A stretch of 64,000 bases of DNA from DASZIT01 sp963770635. Lineage in GTDB: Bacteria > Actinomycetota > Acidimicrobiia > Acidimicrobiales > RAAP-2. The notes under the pieces were generated by a model, which was given only the letters and a program-made list of their open reading frames with translations, ran no database searches and was not told where the DNA came from. A program made the position numbers and the translations under genes. Location of the stretch: positions 186,001 to 250,000 of the forward strand of contig CAVYQI010000003.1 in NCBI GenBank assembly GCA_963770635.1, given 5' to 3'. Of this stretch, positions 41,881 through 50,457 are shown piece after piece. How positions within the stretch are numbered: position 1 is the first letter of the stretch; each line of letters starts with the position of its first letter.

Positions 41881-42828
41881 GTGCCTGCCAAACCGCCACC
41901 ACGACGGGCTTCGCGCCGCCGTCGACCTGGCGGCATCCTGTTGGTGCTGGTGCTGGCCATCGGCGGTGTGGCGATTGGCCTGACGGTCGGGTCCTCGTCG
42001 GCGTCCGGCGGCACCGCGTTGAACCCTGCCGCCTTCGCCACCGGGGCGTGCATGGCGTTCGAGCCCACCTCCGGCGACCGGCACCAGACGGTGTTCCTCG
42101 ATGCCGGCCACGGTGGCATCGACCCCGGGGGTGTCGGAACCACCACCTCGGGGAAGTCCATCTACGAGGCAGACGAGACACTCCCGGTCGAGCTCGACGT
42201 CATGGCCCGGCTCCGGGCCGACGGGTTCCGGGTGGTGGTGTCCCGGACCGGGGCGACCACCGTCGTCCGGCTCGGCCCCGCCGACCTGTCCGGAGGCGTC
42301 CTTTCGCTGCAAGGCGCCCATGACGACGTGGCCGCCCGGGACGAGTGCGCCAACGACGCCGGGGCGGCCGTCCTGGTCGGGATCTACTTCGACGCCAGCC
42401 AGTCGTCCCAGACCTCCGGCAGCCTCACCGCCTACGACCCGGATCGGCCGTTCTCGTCCGCGAATTCCCAGCTGGCCACGTTGATGCAGACGGACGTCCT
42501 GGCCGCCATGAACGCCAAGGGGTGGGCCATCCCCAACGACGGCGTGCAGTCCGACGCCGGCCTCGGCTCCTTCGTCGGGAACGCCTCGTCGGGCGGGATC
42601 GCCGCCGAGGCAGCCGCCTACAACCACCTGATGCTCATCGGGCCGGCCATGTCCGGGTTCTTCTCCACCCCGAGCCTGATGCCCGGCGCGGTGATCGAGC
42701 CGCTGTACCTGACCGATCCGTTCGAGGGCTCGATCGCCGACAGCGCTGACGGGCAGGAGGTGATCGCCCAGGGGATTGCCACCGCGGTCGATCAGTTCCT
42801 GGCCCCGCCTTCGGGTTCGTCGGGTTGA
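41881..42828 (+). CDS. N-acetylmuramoyl-L-alanine amidase family 3-like protein with a substituted zinc-ligand position
   Basis: A 315-residue secreted or membrane-anchored protein. An Arg-rich N-tail and membrane helix (ILLVLVLAIGGVAIGLTVG) precede the amidase domain. The first zinc ligand is His in VFLDAGHGGIDPGG, the second is Glu in YEADETLPVELDVM, and a C-terminal Glu is present in GAVIEPLYLTDPFE. The third ligand position, normally His in SIHAN, reads VGIYFDAS, so the His is replaced. It may be an inactive or altered cell-wall protein. A GTG start is used, with TACCAT 11 bases upstream. Confidence 0.8.
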   Translation: MPAKPPPRRASRRRRPGGILLVLVLAIGGVAIGLTVGSSSASGGTALNPAAFATGACMAFEPTSGDRHQTVFLDAGHGGIDPGGVGTTTSGKSIYEADETLPVELDVMARLRADGFRVVVSRTGATTVVRLGPADLSGGVLSLQGAHDDVAARDECANDAGAAVLVGIYFDASQSSQTSGSLTAYDPDRPFSSANSQLATLMQTDVLAAMNAKGWAIPNDGVQSDAGLGSFVGNASSGGIAAEAAAYNHLMLIGPAMSGFFSTPSLMPGAVIEPLYLTDPFEGSIADSADGQEVIAQGIATAVDQFLAPPSGSSG

Positions 42829-42891
42829 GGCAGTTCATTTCGACCCCTCATTTCGACCATCCGCGCCATCGTCCAGCGACGAAGAGGAGGC

Positions 42892-43674
42892 ATGAGCTTC
42901 GACATCGACTCCTACCGCGACATCTCGGGAAAGCTCGAGGTGGCCGACATCGACTTCGCCGCCTTCCGGGACCATCCCCTGGACCCGGACGCCCTGCGCT
43001 GCCTGCGCTACATGCACGACATCGAGAACCACACCGTCTGCTACCTGCGGGACGTCCTGGTCACCCGGGCCCACCGCGATCCGGATGTGACCTCATTCCT
43101 GACGTTTTGGAACTACGAGGAGTACTGGCACGGCGAGGCGATCGCCAAGGTGCTGTCCGCCCACGGGGAGCCGTCCGGGGCCGGCCGCATCGCCGCCCTC
43201 CGCCAGCGCCTCCCGAAACGGGACGCCTGGCGCCCGCTCACCTTCCAATTGGCATCCGCGATCACCCCTCACCTCACCGCCGTGCACATGACCTGGGGCG
43301 CGATCAACGAGTGGACCACCCAGGCCGGCTACGCCCGCCTGGCCAAGCTGGCCGACCACCCCGTCCTCTCCGACCTTCTCCGCCGGATCATGAAACAAGA
43401 GGGTCGCCATATCGACTTCTACGTCTCCCAGGCCAAGGGCCGGCTGACCGACAGCCGGGCGGCCCAGCGCCTCACCCGCTGGGCGCTCCGCCGGTTCTGG
43501 GCACCGGTCGGCAGCGGGGTGATGCCGGACGAGGAGGTCCAGTTCCTCAGCAGCTATCTGTTCGGGGGCAGCGAGGGGAAGGTGATGGCGGACCGGATCG
43601 ACCGACGGGTCGACCGACTCCCCGGTCTCCAAGGCCTCGATTTGATGCGGGGTGCGGTGTCCCTGGCCGCCTGA
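42892..43674 (+). CDS. Ferritin-like di-iron protein, acyl-ACP desaturase-like
   Basis: A 260-residue helical protein. The six likely di-iron ligands are Glu45 (DIENHTVCYLRD), Glu77 and His80 (WNYEEYWHGEA), Glu140 (GAINEWTTQAGY), and Glu170 and His173 (KQEGRHIDFY). That E, ExxH, E, ExxH order is the one in soluble acyl-ACP desaturases and related R2-like oxidases, but the exact E-E-N-R-H and D-E-K-R-H motifs of plant-type enzymes are altered. It could desaturate or hydroxylate an acyl chain or another substrate. GAGGAGG is directly before the ATG. Confidence 0.72.
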   Translation: MSFDIDSYRDISGKLEVADIDFAAFRDHPLDPDALRCLRYMHDIENHTVCYLRDVLVTRAHRDPDVTSFLTFWNYEEYWHGEAIAKVLSAHGEPSGAGRIAALRQRLPKRDAWRPLTFQLASAITPHLTAVHMTWGAINEWTTQAGYARLAKLADHPVLSDLLRRIMKQEGRHIDFYVSQAKGRLTDSRAAQRLTRWALRRFWAPVGSGVMPDEEVQFLSSYLFGGSEGKVMADRIDRRVDRLPGLQGLDLMRGAVSLAA

Positions 43675-43776
43675 CCGGTGGGCCGAGCCGCACGAAATGC
43701 CGACCAAGCCGGTAAACTAGGTGGGTCCAAGTCGCCGGGATGACCACACCGGTCACCTCGGCTCCAGGAGAGTCAG

Positions 43777-44292
43777 TTGCCCACCATCCGCTCAGTGTTC
43801 AGCTTCCCGAATCCGGTCAACGAGTACGCGGCCCGGACGGTGGCCGGCGGCGTTCTCATCCTGTCCGTCCTGGCCATCATCTTCCAGCAACCGTGGCTGT
43901 TGGTCCCCTTGGCCTACGGGTTCTGGGCCCGGGTGCTCAGCGGCCCGACCCTCAGCCCCCTCGGGCAGCTCGCCACCCGGGTCATCGCCCCTCGCCTGCC
44001 CAATGGGCCCCGTCTGGTGGCCGGCCCGCCGAAGCGGTTCGCCCAGGCCATGGGGGTGGCGTTTTCTTCCACCGCCGTGATCCTCTGGTTCGGCTTCGGG
44101 CTCTCCACTGCCACCTGGGTGGTCCTTGGTCTGCTGGCGACTGCCGCCTTCCTCGAGTCCGCTCTCGGTCTCTGCCTCGGGTGCAAGGCATTCGGCCTCT
44201 TGATGAAGGTCGGGGTCATCCCCGACGACATCTGCGAGGCGTGTGCCGACATCTCCCTGAGACATCCGGAACTGGCCCGCTCGTCCCCGTGA
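43777..44292 (+). CDS. DUF4395 family membrane protein
   Basis: A 171-residue membrane protein matching DUF4395, a family of four-helix proteins. It starts SVFSFPNPVNEYAARTVAGG and has a conserved Cys pair in LGLCLGCKAFGLLMKVG. A short C-terminal tail carries two more cysteines (DDICEACADIS). DUF4395 proteins are often encoded near thioredoxin or rhodanese genes; none is next to this one. A TTG start is used, preceded by CAGGAGAG. Function unknown. Confidence 0.8.
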   Translation: MPTIRSVFSFPNPVNEYAARTVAGGVLILSVLAIIFQQPWLLVPLAYGFWARVLSGPTLSPLGQLATRVIAPRLPNGPRLVAGPPKRFAQAMGVAFSSTAVILWFGFGLSTATWVVLGLLATAAFLESALGLCLGCKAFGLLMKVGVIPDDICEACADISLRHPELARSSP

Positions 44293-44314
44293 AGCGAACC
44301 GCCGCCCCGCCGGG

Positions 44315-44863
44315 TCAGCGCAGTCGGGGGAGGAGCTTCAAACACAGCTCGGCCAGCTCCCGCGCGCACGCCACGTAGGCGTCGTCGTCACCGCCGGCCG
44401 GATCGTCAACGTCCTCCCACCCGTCGATGACCACCTCGGCCAGTTGCAGTCGGGCCACCCGCCCGGTCAGCGGCTCGGGTCCGTCCGACAGGTCGCGGCA
44501 CAGGCGTTTGATCGACCCGGTCTTGGCGGCGGCCTCCGGATACCGGCGACGGATGAAGTTCACGTGCTCACCGGCCATGGCGATCATCAGGTCGGCGCGA
44601 TCCACGTCGGCATCGGTCAGCTGGTGGCTGCGGTGGCCGTCGGCGACCATCTCCACCGAGGCCAACGCGTCCCGGGTGCGGCGGCTCATGGGCTGGCCCT
44701 CGACCACGTGGGTTCCGGCGGTCACGATGTGGACCGGGGCTGCCCGCAGCATGGCCCCGGCCATGACCGACCGGGCGGCGTTCCCGGTGCACAGCGTCAG
44801 GATCTGTGGGAGGCGCCGCCGTTCATCCTCCACGGGACCGCCGGGACTCGAATGGGTCGGCAT
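44315..44863 (-). CDS. Low-molecular-weight protein-tyrosine-phosphatase-like protein
   Basis: A 182-residue phosphatase or arsenate-reductase-like protein. The P-loop is LCTGNAARSVMAG, with Cys25 and Arg31 in C-x5-R spacing. The general-acid Asp is likely in DVDDPAGGDDDAY. It could dephosphorylate phosphotyrosine or reduce arsenate; the P-loop TGNAARS is closer to the phosphatase/actinobacterial group. The start 44863 is strongly supported by TAGCCT exactly 7 bases upstream, giving a leaderless message. Confidence 0.8.
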   Translation of the reverse strand: MPTHSSPGGPVEDERRRLPQILTLCTGNAARSVMAGAMLRAAPVHIVTAGTHVVEGQPMSRRTRDALASVEMVADGHRSHQLTDADVDRADLMIAMAGEHVNFIRRRYPEAAAKTGSIKRLCRDLSDGPEPLTGRVARLQLAEVVIDGWEDVDDPAGGDDDAYVACARELAELCLKLLPRLR

Positions 44864-44870
44864 CGGATTC

Positions 44871-44876
44871 AGGCTA
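44871..44876 (-). promoter_or_regulatory. Probable -10 element of the LMW phosphatase gene (leaderless)
   Basis: On the minus strand TAGCCT ends exactly 7 bases before the ATG at 44863, with no Shine-Dalgarno sequence. Confidence 0.45.
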
Positions 44877-44974
44877 CTGGCCGGCATCCACGGTCCGGCA
44901 ATCCCACTCCGATCGGCTCGCGGTCGCCGAGAGCCCGGCCGGCGCCAGGCCGGCGAGGGCGCCGCCGCAACCAG

Positions 44975-46189
44975 CTAGTTGATGTGGACCCCGGAGATGG
45001 CCCGGGCGATGATCAACCGCTGGATCTCCGAGGTGCCTTCGAAGATCGTGTAGATCTTCGAATCGCGGTGCCAGCGCTCGACCGGGTGCTCCTTGATGTA
45101 GCCGTAGCCACCCATGATCTGGATGGCCTCCTCGGTGACGTGCACCGCGGTCTCGCCGGCGAACAGCTTGGACATGGATCCTTCACCGGCGGTGAACTCC
45201 TTGCCGGTGCTCCCCATCCACGCCGCCCGCCACACCAGCAGCCTCGACGCGTCGATCCGGGTCTTCATGTCCGCCAGCTTGAAGGCGATGCCCTGGTTCT
45301 CGATGATGGCCCGGCCGAACGCCTTGCGCTCCTTGGCGTAGTCGAGGGAGTACTCGTAGGCGGCCCGGGCGATGCCCAGGGCCTGGGCGCCAACCGTCGG
45401 GCGGGAGGCTTCGAAGGTCTTCATGGCCGCTTGGCTTGTCGACCGCTTCCCTTCCTTGGCCCGAGCCAACTTCTCGTCGAGCTTGGCCTTGCCCCCGAGC
45501 AGGCAGGTGCCCGGAACCCGCACGTCGTCGAGGATCACCTCGGCGGTGTGCGACGCCCGGATGCCCATCTTGGAGAACTTCTGGCCCTGGGACAGCCCGG
45601 GGGTCTTCGGCGGGACGACGAAGCTGGCCTGCCCCCTCGAGCCCAACTCCGGGTCGACCGAGGCCACCACCACGTGGATGTCGGCCATCCCGCCGTTGGT
45701 GATCCACGTCTTGGTGCCGTTGATGACCCACTCGTCCTTGGCCTCGTCATAGACGGCCCGGGTGCGCAGCGACGAGACGTCGGAACCGGCATCGGGCTCG
45801 GACACCGCGAACGCCGCGGTTTGGATCTTGTCGGGGGTGCCGAAACACTGCGGGCCCCACTCCATCAACTGCTCCGGGGTGCCGTTGGAGGCGATGCCGG
45901 CCAGACCCAGGGTGCTCCCGAAGACGGCCAGGGCGATCCCGGCGTCGCCCCAGGCCATCTCCTCGTTGGCAATCGGGAGCAACAGGCCGGTCGGGTCGGC
46001 GAAGGCCTGGGCGATGAAGTCGAAGGAGTAGAGCCCGATCTTGGCGGCCTCTTCGATGATCGGCCAGGGCGTCTCTTCGCGCTCATCCCATTCGTGGCCG
46101 GCCGGCCGCACGACCGTTTCGGCGAAGTCGTGGACCCACTTTTGAATCTGCAGTTGGTCCTCGTTGAGTTCCATCGAGAAATCGGGCAT
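44975..46189 (-). CDS. Acyl-CoA dehydrogenase
   Basis: A 404-residue FAD-dependent acyl-CoA dehydrogenase. The domain order is helical N-terminus (LNEDQLQIQKWVHDFAETVV), the beta domain with FAVSEPDAGSDVSSL and WVINGTKTWITNGGMAD, then the C-terminal helical domain with EAIQIMGGYGYIKEHPVERW. The catalytic Glu is in YTIFEGTSEIQRLIIA. It oxidises acyl-CoA at the alpha-beta bond and passes electrons to ETF (encoded at 9.5-11.3 kb). The start is preceded by GGAACGGAG. Chain-length preference cannot be told. Confidence 0.9.
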   Translation of the reverse strand: MPDFSMELNEDQLQIQKWVHDFAETVVRPAGHEWDEREETPWPIIEEAAKIGLYSFDFIAQAFADPTGLLLPIANEEMAWGDAGIALAVFGSTLGLAGIASNGTPEQLMEWGPQCFGTPDKIQTAAFAVSEPDAGSDVSSLRTRAVYDEAKDEWVINGTKTWITNGGMADIHVVVASVDPELGSRGQASFVVPPKTPGLSQGQKFSKMGIRASHTAEVILDDVRVPGTCLLGGKAKLDEKLARAKEGKRSTSQAAMKTFEASRPTVGAQALGIARAAYEYSLDYAKERKAFGRAIIENQGIAFKLADMKTRIDASRLLVWRAAWMGSTGKEFTAGEGSMSKLFAGETAVHVTEEAIQIMGGYGYIKEHPVERWHRDSKIYTIFEGTSEIQRLIIARAISGVHIN

Positions 46190-46334
46190 CTGCTCCGCTC
46201 CGTTCCGGCCTGAGGCCTGGCGATCCTGTAGCTAAGTGGTTGTGGTCTGTCGACGACGTGGCGGGATGGCGAACTTGGAGGCGGTGGCGATCGCCAGCGC
46301 CCAACCGGCCTGCATCCGGTGTGGCCACTTCGTT

Positions 46335-46350
46335 GTTACTCTATGGTAAC
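46335..46350. promoter_or_regulatory. Palindrome upstream of the acyl-CoA dehydrogenase gene
   Basis: GTTAC-TCTATG-GTAAC has two 5-base arms and a 6-base spacer, about 150 bases before the start of the dehydrogenase gene. On the minus strand it contains TACCAT and TAGAGT, both TANNNT -10 candidates, so it may be an operator over a promoter. The symmetry is short and could arise by chance. Confidence 0.3.
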
Positions 46351-46422
46351 CAAAATCCGGCCCCGACGGGCGCCATTGTTGTTATCCCTGGTCAGCGTGG
46401 CTAATCCAGCCACCGCCGGCGC

Positions 46423-47814
46423 CTAGGGGCGCCGAATTCGGGTGCCTTCGCCGCCGTCCTCGACCACCCATCCGGCGGCGGTCAGCTCGTCTCGCAACCG
46501 GTCGGCCAGCGCCCAGTCCCGTTGCCCACGTGCCTCGTCGCGTCGCCGGACCAGCTCGGCGCTGGCCGGGTCGATCTGCTCGTCCACCTCGCCGCGGAGG
46601 GAGAGTCCCAACGCCGCCGCCAGCAGCCCCACCGTTTCGGCGGCTCGGCGTCCCGCCCCGTCGTCACCGGCATCGGCGACGGCGTTGGCCTGGCGGACCA
46701 GATCGAAGATGCCGGCCACCGCGCCGGGGGTGTCGAGATCGTCGTCCATCCGGTCCCGGAACCGGGCCACCGCCTCGGGGTCGAACGAACCGGCGACCGT
46801 CCCGTCGACCACCGGGCCCGAGGCCAGCAGGTCGGGCAGCCCGAATCGCCGCGCCACCTCGTCGAGGCGGGCCAGGCCCGACTCGGCATCGGTGACGGTG
46901 TCCGGGGTGACCTCGATCGGTGATCGGTAATGGGACCGGAGCACCAGGAGCCGATAGGCCCGGGGATCGCTCCGGGACAGCAGATCGTCGAGCGACGTGA
47001 AGTTCCCGAGCGACTTGGACATCTTCTCCCCCTCGAGGGTGACAAAGCCGTGGTGCATCCAGTGATGGGCGAAGTCCCGGCCCAGGGCGACGGCCTGGGC
47101 CCGCTCGTTCTCGTGATGCGGGAAGATGAGATCGATGCCGCCACCGTGCAGGTCGAAGCCCTCGCCCAGCAGATCGAGGGACATCACCACGCACTCGGTG
47201 TGCCAGCCCGGCCGCCCGGGGCCCCAGGGTGATTCCCAGGTCGGCTCGCCGGGCTTGGCCTTCTTCCACAGCACGAAGTCGAGGGGGGACCGTTTGTCGG
47301 CGGCCGACTCCACCCGGGCGCCGGCCCGCAAGGAGTCGAGCGGCTGGTGGGCCAGCAGTCCATAGCCGGGGACGTCCATCACCGACAGGTAGACGCCGTC
47401 AGCGACCTCGTAGGCCACGCCGCGGTCCACCAATTCAGCGATCAACTCGACCATGTCCGCGACATAGGCGGTGGCGTGGGGCGTCGCATCCGGGCGAAGG
47501 ATGCCCAAGGCGTCCGTGCCCGCCCACCAAACGGTTTCGAATTGATCGGCGAGCTCGGCCTCGGTCACCCCCCGTTCGTTGGCCCGCTCGATGATCTGGT
47601 CGTCGATATCGGTGACATTCGATACGAAGGTGACGTCGAGTCCGGTAAAGAGCAGGTAACGGCGGAGCACATCGAAGTCCAGGGCGGACCGGCCGTGACC
47701 GATGTGAGGCGTGTCGTACACGGTGAGGCCGCAGACGTACATGGATGCCTGGCCCGGGGTCCGGTGGCGGAGTTCGGTCACCTCGCCGGTGGCAGTGTCG
47801 TGGAGCCGGAGCAC
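46423..47814 (-). CDS. cysS: Cysteinyl-tRNA synthetase
   Basis: A 463-residue class I synthetase that charges tRNA-Cys. Zinc ligand Cys28 is in MYVCGLTVYDTPHIGHG; the HIGH motif is at 37-40. The other zinc ligands are in GWHTECVVMS and LIFPHHENERAQ. The KMSKS motif is EGEKMSKSLGNFTS. The C-terminal DALR and anticodon domains are present (RRDEARGQRDWALADRLRDE), which favours CysRS over the shorter mycothiol ligase MshC. The GTG start is 7 bases after TACCGT and has no ribosome site, so the message is probably leaderless. It is divergent from valS by only 21 bases. Confidence 0.9.
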   Translation of the reverse strand: MLRLHDTATGEVTELRHRTPGQASMYVCGLTVYDTPHIGHGRSALDFDVLRRYLLFTGLDVTFVSNVTDIDDQIIERANERGVTEAELADQFETVWWAGTDALGILRPDATPHATAYVADMVELIAELVDRGVAYEVADGVYLSVMDVPGYGLLAHQPLDSLRAGARVESAADKRSPLDFVLWKKAKPGEPTWESPWGPGRPGWHTECVVMSLDLLGEGFDLHGGGIDLIFPHHENERAQAVALGRDFAHHWMHHGFVTLEGEKMSKSLGNFTSLDDLLSRSDPRAYRLLVLRSHYRSPIEVTPDTVTDAESGLARLDEVARRFGLPDLLASGPVVDGTVAGSFDPEAVARFRDRMDDDLDTPGAVAGIFDLVRQANAVADAGDDGAGRRAAETVGLLAAALGLSLRGEVDEQIDPASAELVRRRDEARGQRDWALADRLRDELTAAGWVVEDGGEGTRIRRP

Positions 47815-47820
47815 GCAAGG

Positions 47821-47827
47821 TACGGTA
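47821..47827. promoter_or_regulatory. Shared symmetric -10 region between cysS and valS
   Basis: TACGGT (47821-47826, plus strand) ends 9 bases before the valS ATG. TACCGT (47822-47827, minus strand) ends 7 bases before the cysS GTG. The same seven bases can serve as a -10 on both strands. Neither gene has a ribosome site, so both messages would be leaderless or nearly so. Confidence 0.45.
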
Positions 47828-47835
47828 ACCCGATC

Positions 47836-50451
47836 ATGACTGCTGTCGCGACAGGCGCGGAGCCCGCCGACCGCCGGCCCACGGGAATCCCCGAGAAGCC
47901 GGGATTGGAAGGGCTCGAAGCCACCTGGTCCGGCCGTTGGCAAGCGGCGGGGACCTACGCCTTCGACCGTTCGGCCCCCCGGGAAGCGGTGTACTCGATC
48001 GACACCCCGCCCCCCACCGTGTCGGGCGAGCTCCACATCGGCCACGTGTTCTCCTACACCCACACCGACGCGGTGGCCCGGTTCCACCGGATGCGGGGCA
48101 AGGCGGTGTTCTACCCGATGGGGTGGGACGACAACGGGCTGCCCACCGAGCGGCGGGTGCAGAACTACTTCGGGGTGCGCTGCGACCCCGGCCTTCCCTA
48201 CGACCCCGACTTCGAACCGCCGGAAGACCCGCCCAAAGACCCCATCGCGGTGTCCCGGCCCAACTTCGTCGAGCTCTGCCGGCAGCTCACCGCCGAGGAC
48301 GAGAAGGCGTTCGAGCAGCTCTGGCGAACCCTGGGGCTGTCGGTCGACTGGGCTCATTCCTATGCCACCGTCGGTGAGGTCGCCCAGCGCGCCTCGCAGC
48401 GATCGTTCCTCCGCCTGCTGGAAACCGGCCACGTCTACCAGCGGACCGCTCCCACCCTCTGGGACATCGACTTCCGCACCGCGGTGTCCCAAGCCGAGCT
48501 CGAGGACCGGGACCGCCCCGGTGCCTATCACCGGATCGCCTTCTCCCGGGCCGACAACCCCGGCCCGGCCGTCGATATCGAGACAACCCGGCCCGAGCTC
48601 CTGGCCGCCTGCGTGGCCCTGGTCGCCCACCCCGACGACGAGCGCTACCGGCCCCTGTTCGACACCTTCGTCAGGACCCCGTTGTACTCCGCCACCGTGC
48701 CGGTGCTGGCCCACGAGCTGGCCGACCCCGACAAGGGGTCGGGGATCGCCATGGTCTGCACCTTCGGCGACACCACCGACGTGATCTGGTGGCGCGAGCT
48801 GCATCTCCCCACCCGCACCATCATCGGGCGGGACGGGCGGATGCTGCCGGTGGCCTGGGGCACCGAGGGGTGGGAGTCCGCCGCCCCGGCCGAGGCGGCC
48901 ACCCATTACGACGAGCTGGTGGGAAAGACGGTCAAGCAGGCACAGACCCGGGTGGTCGAACAGCTCGCCGAGGCCGGGGCCTTGATCGGCGAGCCGACCC
49001 CGATCACCCACCCGGTGAAGTTCTACGAACGGGGCGACCGCCCCTTGGAGATCGTGTCGTCTCGCCAGTGGTTCATCCGAACCCTCCCCCTCCGGGACAA
49101 GCTGCTCGAGCGGAGCGAAGAGCTCGAGTGGTACCCGCGATACATGGCGCACCGCTACCGCAGCTGGGTGGAAGGGCTCAACGACGATTGGAACATCTCG
49201 CGGCAACGATTCTTCGGCGTCCCCTTCCCGGTCTGGTACCCGGTGGGGGCTGACGGGGAAGCCGACTTCGCAGCTCCGATTCCCGCCCCCGAGGATCGCC
49301 TTCCCGTGGACCCCTCCACCGATGTGCCGGCCGGCTATGCCCCCGAGCAGCGTGGCGTGCCGGGAGGATTCGTCGGCGATCCCGATGTCATGGATACCTG
49401 GGCGACTTCTTCGCTCACCCCCCAGATCGCCGGCCGGTGGGAAGACGATCCCGACCTGTTCGCCCGGGTGTTCCCGATGGACCTCCGGCCCCAGGCGCAC
49501 GACATCATCCGGACCTGGCTGTTCTCCACCGTGGTGCGGTCGGAGATCGAGTTCGCTTCGCTCCCGTGGAGCCACGCCGCCATCTCCGGGTGGGTCCTGG
49601 ATCCCAACCGCAAGAAGATGTCCAAATCCAAGGGCAACGTGGTCACCCCGCTGCCGCTCCTCGAGCAACACGGCGCTGACGCCGTCCGGTACTGGGCGGC
49701 CAACGGCCGGCCCGGCACCGACACCGCGGTGGACGAGGGCCAGATGAAGGTCGGGCGCCGGTTGGCCATCAAGGTCCTCAACGCCTCGCGCTTCGCGCTG
49801 GGGAGACTGGCCGACGAGGCCGGGGCGATCGACGTTCCCGGGCCCGGGGCCATCACCGTCCCGCTGGACCGGGCCATGGCCGCCCGGCTGGCCGGGGTGG
49901 TGTCGGAAGCCACCGCCGCCTTCGAGGGATACGACTACGCCCGGGCCATCGAGCGCACCGAGGCGTTCTTCTGGTCCTTCTGCGACGACTATCTCGAGTT
50001 GGTCAAGACCCGGGCCTACGGCGACCCGGCCCAACCCGGTCCGGCATCGGCCCGGGCCGCGCTGGCCCTGGCCCTCTCGACCCAACTGCGGCTGTTCGCC
50101 CCGTTCCTCCCCTTCGTGACCGAAGAGGTGTGGTCGTGGTGGCAGACGGGATCGGTGCACCGGGCGACATGGCCGAGCCTGCTTGAGCTGGAAGGGCCGG
50201 GGTCCGGCGCTGACCAACTGGTCCTGGAGGTGGCCGCCGAGGTGCTGGGGACGGTACGACGGGCGAAGACCACCGCCAAGCAGTCGATGCGGGCGGGCGT
50301 GGCGGTCTTGACGGTGACCGACACCGCCGAGCGGATCGACGCCCTGGCCCAAGCGGTCGACGACCTGAAGGATGCCGGCGGGGTGGCCGAGTTGATCACC
50401 GTGGTCGACTCCGAGCCGGGGGTCGATGTGGTGCTCGACAACCCGGACTGA
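47836..50451 (+). CDS. valS: Valyl-tRNA synthetase, archaeal-like type
   Basis: An 871-residue class I synthetase. The HIGH motif is at 67-70 (TVSGELHIGHVFSYTHTD), and the adjacent block is YPMGWDDNGLPTERRVQNYF. Classical bacterial ValRS has GxDHAGIATQ there; GWDDNGLPTE is the archaeal-like alternative form found in some actinobacteria. The CP1 editing domain is marked by DIETTRPELLAACVAL. DTWATSSLTPQIAGRW and RKKMSKSKGNVVTPLP precede the anticodon domain. The long C-terminal coiled coil of bacterial ValRS is absent. It is probably essential if it is the only valS. Confidence 0.9.
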   Translation: MTAVATGAEPADRRPTGIPEKPGLEGLEATWSGRWQAAGTYAFDRSAPREAVYSIDTPPPTVSGELHIGHVFSYTHTDAVARFHRMRGKAVFYPMGWDDNGLPTERRVQNYFGVRCDPGLPYDPDFEPPEDPPKDPIAVSRPNFVELCRQLTAEDEKAFEQLWRTLGLSVDWAHSYATVGEVAQRASQRSFLRLLETGHVYQRTAPTLWDIDFRTAVSQAELEDRDRPGAYHRIAFSRADNPGPAVDIETTRPELLAACVALVAHPDDERYRPLFDTFVRTPLYSATVPVLAHELADPDKGSGIAMVCTFGDTTDVIWWRELHLPTRTIIGRDGRMLPVAWGTEGWESAAPAEAATHYDELVGKTVKQAQTRVVEQLAEAGALIGEPTPITHPVKFYERGDRPLEIVSSRQWFIRTLPLRDKLLERSEELEWYPRYMAHRYRSWVEGLNDDWNISRQRFFGVPFPVWYPVGADGEADFAAPIPAPEDRLPVDPSTDVPAGYAPEQRGVPGGFVGDPDVMDTWATSSLTPQIAGRWEDDPDLFARVFPMDLRPQAHDIIRTWLFSTVVRSEIEFASLPWSHAAISGWVLDPNRKKMSKSKGNVVTPLPLLEQHGADAVRYWAANGRPGTDTAVDEGQMKVGRRLAIKVLNASRFALGRLADEAGAIDVPGPGAITVPLDRAMAARLAGVVSEATAAFEGYDYARAIERTEAFFWSFCDDYLELVKTRAYGDPAQPGPASARAALALALSTQLRLFAPFLPFVTEEVWSWWQTGSVHRATWPSLLELEGPGSGADQLVLEVAAEVLGTVRRAKTTAKQSMRAGVAVLTVTDTAERIDALAQAVDDLKDAGGVAELITVVDSEPGVDVVLDNPD

Positions 50452-50457
50452 ACAGGT

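Noticed and set aside
46423..47814. The cysS gene as mshC (mycothiol ligase)
   Set aside because: Length of 463 and the C-terminal anticodon-type domain fit CysRS; MshC is shorter.
46423..50352. A 1,309-codon open frame on the minus strand running through valS into cysS
   Set aside because: Only the last 463 codons are a real gene (cysS). The part opposite valS is a GC-driven shadow, rich in Gly/Arg/Pro/His and without domains.
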